Shown here: in pieces, positions 54,400 through 63,841 of the stretch
Position numbering within the stretch: position 1 is the stretch's first letter
Layout of the letters: each line of letters starts with the position of its first letter
Origin: Virgibacillus dokdonensis
GTDB lineage: Bacteria > Bacillota > Bacilli > Bacillales > Amphibacillaceae
DNA: 64,000 nucleotides
Reading direction: 5' to 3'
NCBI RefSeq assembly: GCF_900166595.1
Contig: NZ_LT745763.1
Location: forward strand, 186,001 to 250,000
Made by a program: the position numbers and the translations under genes
Notes under the pieces: model-generated
What the model was told of the DNA's origin: nothing
The model's database searches: none
Seen by the model: the letters and a program-made list of their open reading frames with translations, nothing else

Positions 54400-55698
54400 T
54401 CAAACAGACGCTTCACGCTTTTGTATTTTGGATAGAACCCAACCAATGAATCCACCGATGATTGCAGGAAGCAACCAACCTAATCCGATATTAGAAAACG
54501 GAAGCATTGTCATATATTCCGAGATAAATGACATTTTCACTCCTAATTCTAGTATTCCGTCATACAAGCTGACGATAGCAGTAAAGAGGATGGCTCCTCG
54601 ATAAACAGCTTGCTTATTTTTAAACAGTGGCTGCATAAAGGTAAGTAGAATAAGCACAATAGCAATTGGATATAAGCAAACAAGTACTGGTACAGAAAAA
54701 CGAATGATTGTATTTAGTCCTTGGTTGGCAATGAGATAACTTGCGAATGTAATAATGACCGCAAGCCACTTATAGGGTACTGGACTGATTTTTGCGAAAA
54801 ATTGCGAAGCGGCTACAACGAGTCCTACAGATGTTGTAAAACAGGCTAATGTTACGATAATTCCTAGTAACAATGTACCTGACGTGTTAAATATTTGCGT
54901 AGCTGCTTCTGACAATATCTCGCCGCCATTTACAAACGAGCTACCATTCGGCATTCTCGCACTAATCCAACCGAGAGAAGCGTAGACGATAGCTAGTCCA
55001 ACTCCTGCTATTGTTCCGGATTTTAACGTTGCTTTTATAATGTCCGCTTTTGCGGATAATCCACGCTCTTTAAAAGTTTGCACAACAATAATACCAAAGG
55101 CTAATGCAGCGATTGCATCCATTGTTAAATATCCTTCAACAAAACCTGTGAAAAATGGATTTTGGGCATAATCTCCAGAAGCTGTTGGTAGTGGCTGATT
55201 AAATAAAATAAGTCCTCCAATGACTAGCGCTGCGATGGAAAGCAATAGGATTGGTGTTAGTAGCTGACCGATGCGATCCACCATTTTGGACGGGTTTAAA
55301 CTGACGAAAAGAACAGCTAAGAAGAATATGCTCGTAAATAGCAATAAAGCTGCGGAAGAAGTATTTTGTAATAGCGGCTCAACGCTCATTTCATAACCAA
55401 CAGTAGCCGCTCTTGGTATGCCAAAAAATGGTCCGATTGCTAAATAAACAAGACAGGTGAAAATAAGTCCAAACAAAGGATGAACATGATTTCCAAGTTC
55501 TCTAGCATCATTTTTTACATAAGAAATTGCTGTAACTGCTAAAATTGGTATGCCAATGCCAGTAATGATAAATCCTATAATAGCTGGAAAAAAAGACGAG
55601 CCTGAAGAAACTCCTAAAATAGGAGGATAGATTAAGTTACCAGCGCCGAAAAACAAAGCAAATAGCATAAAACCAATAATAAATGTATCACGTTTCAT
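54400..55698 (-). CDS. brnQ: Branched-chain amino acid carrier BrnQ
   Basis: 432 residues with about twelve helices. FIIGFMLFALFFGAGNLIYPPILG, GIGIPILAVTAISY, FFGIPRAATVGYEM and GYLTMDAIAALAFGIIVVQ are conserved in LIVCS family sodium-coupled carriers of leucine, isoleucine and valine. ATG 55698 follows GGAGGGAA; an earlier in-frame ATG (55725) lies before that site. The second IS lies 30 bp past its stop codon, so its natural terminator may have been displaced. Confidence 0.93.
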   Translation of the reverse strand: MKRDTFIIGFMLFALFFGAGNLIYPPILGVSSGSSFFPAIIGFIITGIGIPILAVTAISYVKNDARELGNHVHPLFGLIFTCLVYLAIGPFFGIPRAATVGYEMSVEPLLQNTSSAALLLFTSIFFLAVLFVSLNPSKMVDRIGQLLTPILLLSIAALVIGGLILFNQPLPTASGDYAQNPFFTGFVEGYLTMDAIAALAFGIIVVQTFKERGLSAKADIIKATLKSGTIAGVGLAIVYASLGWISARMPNGSSFVNGGEILSEAATQIFNTSGTLLLGIIVTLACFTTSVGLVVAASQFFAKISPVPYKWLAVIITFASYLIANQGLNTIIRFSVPVLVCLYPIAIVLILLTFMQPLFKNKQAVYRGAILFTAIVSLYDGILELGVKMSFISEYMTMLPFSNIGLGWLLPAIIGGFIGWVLSKIQKREASV

Positions 55699-56299
55699 GA
55701 TTGTTCCCTCCGTATTAAAAGGCAATGCTTTTCCAGGATGATTAACAAGCGTTGTATTTTAACTATTTTGAAAGTATAAAATTTTAAAATGAACAGTATA
55801 AAATAATAGCTTTTACAACTAGTTAATAAGCCGAGTTTTTTAGAGAATTAGAATTAACTGACAATAATAAATAATACCTTGTCTATGTTTTCTAAGTAAA
55901 AATTGGCTCTATAATCTGAAAATTTCGCCTTTTGATGTCGCTTTTTTGAAAATAGTACAAAGCAGTCATTATAGTAACAGGTAGTTGTTTTCTATGTCAA
56001 TAAAACAGTATAAAAACTTGTCTTATCTTCACGCCTCTATGATGAAAGCCTTCGTTTTACCCATACTTTAACCTTGAAATTTTAGATACTTTCCCACAAT
56101 GTCCATAAAAATGAAGGGGTAACTCATGGAAGCAGTATTATGCATACTTCTTTCATACAAAAAACGTAAAAGAAAAAAAGTTTGCAATAATTTATTTTAA
56201 ATCTTATTTGATAAAAATTGTTTACATTATTGCTTTTCACCTTTAAAATGTTTTTATCTTGTGTTTAACTTATAACGTAGGTTCGGCACGAAAGATTTA
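55699..56299. other. Long intergenic stretch upstream of brnQ
   Basis: It includes the brnQ promoter region and a decayed B copy (about 55762-55843: GAAAGTATAAAATTTTAAAA ... AATAAGCCGAGTTTTTTAG). I see no T-box or other known leader and no supported gene. Confidence 0.45.
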
Positions 56300-56393
56300 A
56301 ACTATTAGGAAAGTATAATAGTTTAAAGGTTTATAGTATAAGCAAAACGACAGCTTCCCCAATAAAGCTTTGGTGGTAAGCCAAGTTTTTCTA
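56300..56393 (+). repeat. Family B repeat, copy B9
   Basis: ACTATTAGGAAAGTATAATA, GGTTTATAGTATAAGCAAAA and GGTGGTAAGCCAAGTTTTTCT. Repeat A9 begins 2 bp later, the tightest intact B-A pairing in the window. Confidence 0.85.
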
Positions 56394-56395
56394 AA

Positions 56396-56656
56396 AGGAT
56401 AAGAAAGTATAAAAATTAGATGCTTTGGTATAAGAAAATAAGCCACGTCCGGCTTAAGCGCGCAGCAACTAGGCGACTTCACGAAATCGCCCTAAGCTAA
56501 GTCATCATCGGTTCGTACTAAATAGGAAGGCCGACTAAAGACGGGCTTGCCGGAGGGCGCCGGCATACTCCTGTTGCAGGAGCATGATTCCTAAAACTTT
56601 AGTTGCTTGGTTCCACTCGCGCTACGTTGCTAAACGGGCGCTTGAGCTTTTGTTCT
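56396..56656 (+). repeat. Family A repeat, copy A9 (long form)
   Basis: Head AGGATAAGAAAGTATAAAAA, GCCACGTCCGGCTTAAGCGC, GCAACTAGGCGACTTCACG, the full internal module (AGACGGGCTTGCCGGAGGGC; TGTTGCAGGAGCATG) and tail GCTACGTTGCTAAACGGGCG. The module is nearly identical to that of A5. Confidence 0.9.
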
Positions 56657-56863
56657 GCTATTATGGCTTAGCTTATCATGAGTGAGTTTAGTTTTAACCG
56701 TTTCTTTAAGGGAAATGAGTTTACAAATCAATTTTAAAGCAGTTTATTCTTCTGCTCCTTCAATTTTAACAGTAATTATTATAGTCATTACAATTGGAGG
56801 GGCAGTTCTATACCTCCAAGAAAAGGAGTCATACCAATTTTATTTTAACCGAGGAGGTATAAC

Positions 56864-58723
56864 ATGGTACCATCTTTACTATTTGAAATCATGCTAATCG
56901 GTCTTTTAGGGATCGGATCACAATGGGTCGCTTGGCGTTATCGAATGCCTGCGATTGTCGTTATGTCCATAACAGGGTTGTTGGCAGGTCCTATTTTTGG
57001 TTTTTTGAATCCCGAAGAAGACTTTGGCAGTTTATATAGTCCGATTATTTCTGTAGCTGTAGCCATTATTCTATTTGAAGGAAGCTTAAATTTAAGTTTT
57101 AAAGAATTACGAGGGCTAGGTAAACCAGTCTTTCGTATTTCAACGGTTGGTGCATTTATCGCCTGGATTCTGGGCTCGTTAACAGCACACTATATTGCAG
57201 GACTCTCATGGGCAGTAGCTTTTGTAATTGGTGGCTTGTTTATCGTTACTGGTCCAACGGTTATTATGCCGCTTTTACGCCAATCGAAGTTAAAAGCACG
57301 ACCTGCAAAAATTTTAAAATGGGAAGGGATTATTGTCGATCCAATCGGCGCATTGCTTGCCGTATTCGCTTTTGAAATTATTACCTTCCTAACTGCATCA
57401 GAGCCTGATGTAGCTCAACTTCTTCTATTCTTTGCCGCCTCTATCTTTGCTGCGATTTTTGGTTGGGCTTGTGGAAGGGGTATTGGCTGGATGTTTGAAA
57501 CCGGTCATATACCAGAATTTTTAAAGTCACCTGCTGTTGTCATTGTCGTTATTATGTGTTTTACAGTAGCTGATGAAATTGTTCATGAAACAGGGTTATT
57601 ATCTGTTACAGCGATGGGGATAACACTGGTGAATATGGGGATTAGCTCTATTTCTGATATGCGTCACTTCAAGGAAAATATATCGATTCTGCTTATTTCA
57701 ACGATCTTCATTATGTTAACAGCTTCTTTGCAATTAGAAACGCTGTTGCACATATTTAGCCCAAATATCATCGGCTATGTTCTGCTTATGATGTTTCTTG
57801 TCCGACCATTATCGATTTTTCTTTCCACGATAGGAACGAGCTTAACGTTTAATGAAAAAGCGCTCGTTGGTTGGATTGCTCCAAGAGGGATAGTAGCATT
57901 AACAGTGTCTGGTTATTTTGCTGGTGTTTTATCAGAACAAGGATATGAAGATGCGCAAATCTTAACGACGTTAACCTTTGGGCTTGTGTTCTTTACCGTT
58001 GTGGCACACGGATTTTCTATTGGCTGGTTGTCGAAGAAGCTACATTTGTCTATGGAAGGAAGACCAGGAGCAATGATTGTTGGGGCAAATCGATTTACGG
58101 TGGAACTAGCTAAATCTCTTTCAAAAGCAGATTTTCCAGTTATTATTGTAGACTCTTCATGGGAGAAGCTAAGAACTGTAAGAGAAGCAGGGATTAATTT
58201 TTATCATGGTAATATCCTATCTGAACAAACCGAGTATAATTTAGATACGATTCCATATGAATATTTGTTGGCAGCAACGGACGATCATGCCTTTAATTCA
58301 TTAGTTTGTACGACATTTATGCCAGAGTATGGAAGGACAAATGTGTTTAAAATTAGTCCATTCGACCAATTTAATGGCGATTCTGTTGATGTTGTGTCAA
58401 GAGTGGGCGGAAGAATTTTGTTTGATAAGAAATTTACAATGGAAGACTTGCTTGATAAATTAGATCATCATTATGTATTTAGACAGACAACGTTAACCAG
58501 TCAATATAATTACAAACAATATTTAGCCGATAAAGATGATGCAACAGTGTTCCTATATTTAATCAAACCTTCTGGACAACTAAAGTTTTATTCTGAAGAA
58601 ATGAGGACGGTACCTGCTGTAGGAGACCGGATTGTTAGCTTAACCCCACCAAATAAAGAAAAAGCAAAAATACAAGCAAAGCTGGAAACACAGCGCAATG
58701 GTCAATCCAAAGAAAACAGGTAA
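56864..58723 (+). CDS. Cation:proton antiporter (CPA family) with TrkA-N domain
   Basis: 619 residues. About twelve helices fill residues 1-390, with VVMSITGLLAGPIFGFLNPE, AVAIILFEGSLNLSF, GPTVIMPLLRQSKLK and KWEGIIVDPIGALLAVFAFE, typical of NhaP/CPA antiporters. After the membrane part, about 395-500 is a Rossmann TrkA-N domain (GAMIVGANRFTVELAKSL; LAATDDHAFNSLVC) that may bind a nucleotide and gate transport. It exports sodium or potassium in exchange for protons. A strong GAGGAGG precedes the ATG. This fits life in salty or alkaline surroundings. The exact ion is unknown. Confidence 0.9.
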   Translation: MVPSLLFEIMLIGLLGIGSQWVAWRYRMPAIVVMSITGLLAGPIFGFLNPEEDFGSLYSPIISVAVAIILFEGSLNLSFKELRGLGKPVFRISTVGAFIAWILGSLTAHYIAGLSWAVAFVIGGLFIVTGPTVIMPLLRQSKLKARPAKILKWEGIIVDPIGALLAVFAFEIITFLTASEPDVAQLLLFFAASIFAAIFGWACGRGIGWMFETGHIPEFLKSPAVVIVVIMCFTVADEIVHETGLLSVTAMGITLVNMGISSISDMRHFKENISILLISTIFIMLTASLQLETLLHIFSPNIIGYVLLMMFLVRPLSIFLSTIGTSLTFNEKALVGWIAPRGIVALTVSGYFAGVLSEQGYEDAQILTTLTFGLVFFTVVAHGFSIGWLSKKLHLSMEGRPGAMIVGANRFTVELAKSLSKADFPVIIVDSSWEKLRTVREAGINFYHGNILSEQTEYNLDTIPYEYLLAATDDHAFNSLVCTTFMPEYGRTNVFKISPFDQFNGDSVDVVSRVGGRILFDKKFTMEDLLDKLDHHYVFRQTTLTSQYNYKQYLADKDDATVFLYLIKPSGQLKFYSEEMRTVPAVGDRIVSLTPPNKEKAKIQAKLETQRNGQSKENR

Positions 58724-58800
58724 TAAAATACTCGAATGCTTAAAAGTGGGAACGAATTACTCATGTGTCAAGTGAGTATTGTTATGAAAACATATCCTAA

Positions 58801-58853
58801 AGAAAAACGATAGCTTGTCGCCGAGCATGAACAGCGAATGTTATCGTTTTTCT
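58801..58853 (+). terminator. Terminator downstream of the antiporter gene
   Basis: AGAAAAACGATA and TATCGTTTTTCT form a 12-bp perfect stem with a large loop, ending in a T-run. Confidence 0.7.
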
Positions 58854-58860
58854 TATTTGC

Positions 58861-58947
58861 ACGATAGGAGAGTATAAATTCTTAAGGGTTTATAGTATAA
58901 AAAAACTCGGCTATCGTCACAAAGACTTTGACAGCTGAGTTTTTCTA
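58861..58947 (+). repeat. Family B repeat, copy B10
   Basis: ACGATAGGAGAGTATAAATT, AGGGTTTATAGTATAAAAAA and the tail ending GCTGAGTTTTTCT. The tail stem has drifted more than in other copies. Confidence 0.75.
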
Positions 58948-58987
58948 AAATTACGTCTATTGTATAAACCGTATACAAAGTTAGCTG

Positions 58988-59170
58988 TTATCTATTTAAT
59001 GCGTCCAACTGACGATGTACTTCGGCAATTTCTCCTTCTAAACGAATTAATTGTTCCTCGGCAGAAGATACTCTGCCACGCACATACTCCAGTTTATCTA
59101 AATCCCCCTGAATTCGCACGTAGTCCGATTTTAATTCATCCAGCTTATCTTGTAATTGTTTTTCGTTCAT
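58988..59170 (-). CDS. Small coiled-coil protein (SE1832-like)
   Basis: 60 residues, all helix, with a heptad pattern in LQDKLDELKSDYVRIQGDLDKLEYV and AEEQLIRLEGEIAEVHRQLDAL. A very good ribosome site (AAGGAGGGA) precedes the ATG, which argues for a real gene. It resembles the short SE1832-family proteins of Bacilli and Staphylococci; that match is from memory. Function unknown, possibly forming a two-helix bundle or dimer. Confidence 0.75.
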   Translation of the reverse strand: MNEKQLQDKLDELKSDYVRIQGDLDKLEYVRGRVSSAEEQLIRLEGEIAEVHRQLDALNR

Positions 59171-59265
59171 TTCCCTATCCCTCCTTACTATGAGTGTAAC
59201 GAAAAAAGCCTTTACAAAACAGTATAAACTATATATCGTTTAAAAAAAGCAAAGGGGGAGGCAAG

Positions 59266-60102
59266 GTGAAAGTCCAGTTCGCAAAATCAGTAGAGGCTTA
59301 TGTAGATTTCGTTGAGAAGAAGCTTTTAGAAAAAGAAGCATGCAATAATTTAATCCTTGGTATATTAGAGCGTCTAAAACAGAATAACGAAGGTGCCTAT
59401 TATTTAGGGTGGGTAGAAAAGGATAAAGAGCTTCTTTTTCCTTTTATGCAAACAGCCCCAAATAATTGGGTGCTCCCAGATTTGGTGCAATTTGTTGGAG
59501 AAGAGGTGATCCGTGCTGCTGTAAAGCAGATTTGGGATCAAGGTATGGAAGTGCCAGGGGTGATAGGACCAAAACAGTACGCTACTATCTTTGCAAAAGA
59601 ATGGCAAGATATTACAGGTAATCAACCTGTAGTTCATATGCAAGAGTGGATTTACCAGTTAGATGCGGTTAATCAAGTGCAGCAGCATGGTGAATTGGTA
59701 TTCGCTCAAGAGAAAGATTTGTCATTACTAATTCATTGGTTACAACAATTTGGAGAGGAAGCTGGTGTGAAAATTACAGAAAAACAGGCAGAAGCAATTG
59801 CGCGGCGTAATATAAATCAACATTCTGCTTTCTTATGGCAAGTCGGAAAACATTACGTATCCATGGCAAACCGATCAAGAACAACAAAGAACGGAGCCAC
59901 AATTAATGCTGTGTTTACTCCTGATCAACATAAAGAAAAAGGGTATGCTACGAGTTTAGTTGCTACATTGAGTCAACAATTACTTGATAGTGGATATCAG
60001 TTTTGTAGCTTATACACCGATACATCCAACCCTATCTCCAATCATGTATATCAAAAAATTGGTTATTATAAAGTTGGCTCAGCAATCGTTTATAGTTTTT
60101 GA
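59266..60102 (+). CDS. GNAT family N-acetyltransferase
   Basis: 278 residues. The C-terminal half carries the GNAT acetyl-CoA loop as AVFTPDQHKEKGYATSLVATLSQQLLDSGYQ, followed by SLYTDTSNPISNHVYQKIGYYKVG. The N-terminal half is a second, degenerate GNAT-like domain. The acceptor substrate is unknown. GTG start after AAGGGGGAGG. A group of short repeats and a strong terminator lie just downstream. Confidence 0.87.
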   Translation: MKVQFAKSVEAYVDFVEKKLLEKEACNNLILGILERLKQNNEGAYYLGWVEKDKELLFPFMQTAPNNWVLPDLVQFVGEEVIRAAVKQIWDQGMEVPGVIGPKQYATIFAKEWQDITGNQPVVHMQEWIYQLDAVNQVQQHGELVFAQEKDLSLLIHWLQQFGEEAGVKITEKQAEAIARRNINQHSAFLWQVGKHYVSMANRSRTTKNGATINAVFTPDQHKEKGYATSLVATLSQQLLDSGYQFCSLYTDTSNPISNHVYQKIGYYKVGSAIVYSF

Positions 60103-60116
60103 AATGAATAAATGTT

Positions 60117-60206
60117 GTAAAGTCGCTGAACTTCATCCCATTTCGCTTGAGTTTCATGAGAAGTTGCTGAAGTTCACAATAAAGTCGCTGAAGTTCACAA
60201 GAGTTG
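60117..60206 (+). repeat. Short imperfect direct repeats, unit AGTCGCTGAAGTTCACAA
   Basis: AAAGTCGCTGAACTTCATCC, TTTCGCTTGAGTTTCATGAG, AAGTTGCTGAAGTTCACAAT and AAAGTCGCTGAAGTTCACAA follow one another, giving about four units of 20-25 bp and a final partial GAGTTGCT. They start 15 bp after the GNAT stop codon. No function is evident. Confidence 0.75.
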
Positions 60207-60223
60207 CTACACCTTAAACCAAT

Positions 60224-60260
60224 AAAAAACAGTAGCGTTTGAAAGTCGCTACTGTTTTTT
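60224..60260. terminator. Bidirectional terminator between GNAT and AI-2E genes
   Basis: AAAAAACAGTAGCG and CGCTACTGTTTTTT form a 14-bp perfect stem with a 9-base loop. Confidence 0.92.
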
Positions 60261-60320
60261 ACACATTTGTTTGTTTTTACTCCAGATGAGATTTTGCCAA
60301 AAAACTGCGTGATAGTCGTT

Positions 60321-61409
60321 TTAAATGAGCGCGTCGTCTTTATTCTTTTTGGAGTCCACATACGTTTGATAAAAATGGACAAAAATTGTTTTAATGAGCG
60401 CATAGAAAGGAACTGCGAACAGGATACCTAAGAAGCCAGCTATGCTCCCAGCAGCTAGGATAACGGTAATAACGGTTAATGGATGTAAGTCTAATGCCCG
60501 ACCCATCACGTTTGGTGAAATTAAGTTACTTTCAATTTGCTGAGCGGCGATCATAACGAGTGATACCCAAACGACCATAAATGGCTCTTGAAAGGCGCCG
60601 ACAATCAATGCTGGAATAACAGCAATAAACGGACCAGCAAATGGAATGACGTTCATTACCATGGCAAATAAGGCGAGCGTTAATGAGTAATTTAATCCAA
60701 TAATTAAGTAACCAATAAACAATAATACTCCTACAGAGAAACTAACAATTAATTGACCCTGAATGAAAGAAGTTAACGTAGCATCAAGTTTAGATAGCAG
60801 TGCGCGAATGTTGGCAGCTTTTTTCTTGGAAAAAATTTGCGTTATGAATGGTACAAGTTTTTCTCCATCCTTAAGCATAAAGAATAGAAAAAACGGAACA
60901 AGCACAATTGACGTAACAAAGCCGATAATTTGCCCAATAAAGCCAAACAAATAATTGATAACACTATCAATATGTGATTGTAAATTATTGGTGAAATCAT
61001 TAATGGCTTTATCTATTTGCTCTGGAATAGCCGTTTGGTTGGCTTGCCATAAGGAAATCATATCTTGTGCCCAATTTACCATTTTCGGAACATTATCAAT
61101 TAAATTACGGAATTGCTGCTGGGCGATTGGCGCAATATACATATATACAAATACACCGAGAAGGATGATTACAACAAAGACAAGAACGATAGAAATAATC
61201 CGATTAATCTTCAAACGCTCAAAAAAATACATTAACGGTTTTGTTAAATAGTAAAGGATACCCGCACCGATAATAGGCACTGCCACAGCGCCAACTATTT
61301 TCACAAAGGGAAAGAAGATAAATTTTGTTACTGAGATTAATAGAATGAGTGTAAAAGCTAAAATAAAAAACATAAAAAATTGAAACCAGCGTTTGTTTAC
61401 CACATACAT
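60321..61409 (-). CDS. AI-2E family transporter (YtvI/PerM-like permease)
   Basis: 362 residues with about eight helices and a helical middle part (about 95-160). VAVPIIGAGILYYLTKPLMYFFERLKINR, FIQGQLIVSFSVGVLLFIGYLIIGLNYSLTLALFAMVMNVIPFAGP and SNLISPNVMGRALDLHPLTVI match the AI-2E/UPF0118 family. Some members act as sodium or lithium/proton antiporters and others export signals; which applies here is unknown. The ATG abuts GTAGGG, and a GTG two codons later has better spacing. Its gene is convergent with the GNAT gene. Confidence 0.9.
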   Translation of the reverse strand: MYVVNKRWFQFFMFFILAFTLILLISVTKFIFFPFVKIVGAVAVPIIGAGILYYLTKPLMYFFERLKINRIISIVLVFVVIILLGVFVYMYIAPIAQQQFRNLIDNVPKMVNWAQDMISLWQANQTAIPEQIDKAINDFTNNLQSHIDSVINYLFGFIGQIIGFVTSIVLVPFFLFFMLKDGEKLVPFITQIFSKKKAANIRALLSKLDATLTSFIQGQLIVSFSVGVLLFIGYLIIGLNYSLTLALFAMVMNVIPFAGPFIAVIPALIVGAFQEPFMVVWVSLVMIAAQQIESNLISPNVMGRALDLHPLTVITVILAAGSIAGFLGILFAVPFYALIKTIFVHFYQTYVDSKKNKDDALI

Positions 61410-61528
61410 CCCTACTTTCGAGTGTTCATAGATCTTATTTTTTATTTTACTGGTTTATGTTAAAAATAGAAAGAATATATTCAACGATATCTTATATTCT
61501 ACTAAAACCTATTACTAAGTTTATCCAT

Positions 61529-61545
61529 TTTACAACCGATGTAAA
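61529..61545. promoter_or_regulatory. Inverted repeat upstream of pgcA, possible operator
   Basis: TTTACA-ACCGA-TGTAAA is a perfect 6-bp inverted repeat. It sits about 20 bp before a TATAAT box (about 61565-61570) in the gap between divergent genes. The rest of 61410-61728 holds no gene. Confidence 0.35.
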
Positions 61546-61728
61546 CAAAAAAGGGTAGGCATAGTATAATTAGAGAAAATATGCTAAAATTCGTATAGTA
61601 TGAAAGTAGCAAATAAATAGTGCTAATGTTTTAATATACGATTATTTATAATAGTAAACGAGGAAGTCCAATGTTCGCAAAATGGTAAGGGAGCGCCCTC
61701 GTATAGAAAAAACTTGGAGGATAAGCAA

Positions 61729-63462
61729 ATGATGAGCTGGAAGCATATCTTTGAAAAGTGGGATTCGTTTGAAGACTTAGAACCTAATTTAATACAGGAA
61801 TTGAAGGAATTAAAATCAGACCCTGTTGCATTGGAGGATGCTTTTTATAAAGAACTGACCTTTGGTACTGGTGGCATGCGTGGAGTTATTGGAGCAGGAA
61901 TAAATCGAATGAACGTCTATACTATCCGAAAAGCTGTGAATGGCTTAGCGAATTATTTGCTCGACCATACAGTAAATGTGAAAGATCGTGGCGTTGTCAT
62001 CGCTTATGATTCGAGACATATGTCGAAAGAATTTGCTTTAGAGACCGCTAAAGTATTAGGATCGTTTGGTATAACATCCTATGTGTTTTCGTCTTTAAGA
62101 CCTACGCCTTTACTTTCATTTGCTGTACGCTATTTAGGTACAGTTTCAGGTGTTATGATTACGGCTAGTCACAATCCGCCTGAATATAATGGTTTTAAAG
62201 TTTATAATGAATATGGTGGGCAGATTACTCCAAACCAAGCTTCAGAAATTGTTACTTGTATTAATAAGGTAGAGGATGAATTATCTGTTCCTTATTTGGA
62301 AAAAAAGGAGCTAGAAGAAAAAGAACTCTTAAACTGGATAAAAGATGAAATCGATAATGCTTATTTAGATAAATTGCAAGGAATATCGAAAATGCCTGCA
62401 GATAAAATAGAGATAGAAAAGGAAATGCCAATTGTTTTCACTCCTTTGCACGGAACAGCCGCTGAGCTTGTACCTAAAGGGTTGAAACAGTTGAATTTCA
62501 AGCATGTTCATGTGGTAAAGGAACAGGCTGTTGCTGATCCTGAATTTTCTACGGTTGCATCACCAAACCCAGAGGAACATCAAGCATTTACGATGGCCAT
62601 AGAACAAGGGAAGCAAATCGATGCTACTCTATTACTTGCTACGGATCCTGATGCAGATCGTTTAGGTGTTGCGGTAAAAAATAGTGCGGGAAGTTATCAG
62701 GTTCTGACCGGAAACCAGCTAGGCGCTTTAATGTTAGATTATATTCTAGCCCATAGTGACGAAGCATTATTAAGAAGCGGACGAATGATTAAAACCGTTG
62801 TCACATCAGAGTTAGGCAGAGCTGTTGCCGATTATTATGGTATTCAGACATTGAATACATTAACAGGATTTAAGTTTATCGGTGAGAAAATTAGACAGTT
62901 TGATCGTACCGGTGAAACGTTTGTGTTTGGTTATGAAGAGAGCTATGGGTATTTAATTAGCAGTTTTGCTAGGGACAAAGACGCAGTGCAAGCTTCAGTA
63001 ATGGCTTGTGAAATGGCCTATTATTGGCAACAACAAGGTAAAACATTATTAGATGCTTTATACGACCTATTTGCTCGTCATGGATACTATTTTGAACACA
63101 TGCAATCGATTACTCTAAAAGGAAAAGAAGGCTCAGAAAAAATTGGTGTTATTATGGATGATGTTCGCAGAAAGCCTGCAGAGCAAATTGGTGGGTTGAA
63201 AGTAGTGCAAATGGAAGATTATTTAGTTAGTAAAAGAACGCTTAGAGACGGGAATGTTGAAACAATCGAGCTACCGAAAGAGAATATGGTGAAATATAAG
63301 TTGGAGCAGGATTGTTGGATTTGTTTACGCCCATCTGGAACGGAACCAAAAATTAAATGTTATTTTGGTGTTCGCGGTACGAGTGAAGAGGATAGTAAAA
63401 ATAAATTAGCCACTCTACAGGAATCGATGAATCAAATTTTACAAGGAACGATAGAAGTATAG
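61729..63462 (+). CDS. pgcA: Alpha-phosphoglucomutase
   Basis: 577 residues from ATG 61729, close to Bacillus PgcA (about 580). Four-domain hexose phosphomutase motifs: GTGGMRG near the N-terminus, the phospho-serine loop TASHNP (Ser147), metal loop DPDADR (about 306), sugar loop GYEESYG and phosphate loop RPSGTEPKIK. It interconverts glucose-1- and glucose-6-phosphate for UDP-glucose, teichoic acid and glycolipid synthesis. TTGGAGGAT is the ribosome site; an in-frame TTG at 61714 is part of it. Monocistronic. Confidence 0.95.
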   Translation: MMSWKHIFEKWDSFEDLEPNLIQELKELKSDPVALEDAFYKELTFGTGGMRGVIGAGINRMNVYTIRKAVNGLANYLLDHTVNVKDRGVVIAYDSRHMSKEFALETAKVLGSFGITSYVFSSLRPTPLLSFAVRYLGTVSGVMITASHNPPEYNGFKVYNEYGGQITPNQASEIVTCINKVEDELSVPYLEKKELEEKELLNWIKDEIDNAYLDKLQGISKMPADKIEIEKEMPIVFTPLHGTAAELVPKGLKQLNFKHVHVVKEQAVADPEFSTVASPNPEEHQAFTMAIEQGKQIDATLLLATDPDADRLGVAVKNSAGSYQVLTGNQLGALMLDYILAHSDEALLRSGRMIKTVVTSELGRAVADYYGIQTLNTLTGFKFIGEKIRQFDRTGETFVFGYEESYGYLISSFARDKDAVQASVMACEMAYYWQQQGKTLLDALYDLFARHGYYFEHMQSITLKGKEGSEKIGVIMDDVRRKPAEQIGGLKVVQMEDYLVSKRTLRDGNVETIELPKENMVKYKLEQDCWICLRPSGTEPKIKCYFGVRGTSEEDSKNKLATLQESMNQILQGTIEV

Positions 63463-63474
63463 CATATAAAGTGG

Positions 63475-63503
63475 TTGACATTTTTCTCTGAAACATGTTT
63501 AAT
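63475..63503 (+). promoter_or_regulatory. Likely promoter of the manganese-riboswitch transcript
   Basis: TTGACA (63475-63480), 17-bp spacer, TTTAAT (63498-63503), about 90 bp before the aptamer. Confidence 0.6.
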
Positions 63504-63593
63504 AAAATAGTAATTTTGTTCCTATAATCAAATGTCGTAAAAACAATATCTTCTATACCATAGGAAATTAGTTTTTTGGACATGCTTTTTATA

Positions 63594-63700
63594 AAGGGGA
63601 GTAGCTGTACAATTTTAGTCGTCATTACGAGATCATTCTCCGGCTGAATTGGCAACGATCGTTGTTAGCGAGACCTTTACCAAACTTGGTAAGGGTCTAT
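63594..63700 (+). ncRNA. yybP-ykoY manganese riboswitch
   Basis: The conserved blocks are all present and in order: AAAGGGGAGTAGC, CGTCATTACGAG, TCTCCGGCTGAATTGGCAACG and GACCTTTACC. In known members Mn2+ binding stabilises the aptamer and prevents termination, raising expression of manganese exporters or TerC proteins. A terminator hairpin and a TerC-family gene follow. The pairing ACCTTTACCAA/TTGGTAAGGGT at the 3' edge probably links aptamer and platform. Confidence 0.95.
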
Positions 63701-63711
63701 TTCTTTTTTAT

Positions 63712-63742
63712 GATTCTTACCAATTGGTAGGAATCTTTTTTC
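63712..63742 (+). terminator. Riboswitch terminator
   Basis: GATTCTTACC and GGTAGGAATC form a 10-bp stem (one G-T pair) with an AATT loop, followed by TTTTTT. Its left arm repeats the ACC/GGTA bases of the aptamer end, so the two structures could compete. Confidence 0.9.
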
Positions 63743-63841
63743 ATTGTTAAGAAGACCTGCTGCATTGTTTTGTAAAACTTTGGAAGCTGTTTTCTAAACA
63801 GAAAAATTTCGATCGCCATAAGCGAAAGGAGAAGATAAGGA

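Noticed and set aside
55699..56000. Possible T-box leader before brnQ
   Set aside because: No T-box consensus (AGGGTGGNACCGCG-like) and no terminator-antiterminator pair next to the gene.
56682..56897. 71-codon frame with one hydrophobic stretch just upstream of the antiporter gene
   Set aside because: Neither possible ATG has a properly spaced ribosome site, and the frame overlaps the well-supported antiporter start by 34 bp. A tiny membrane protein cannot be excluded.
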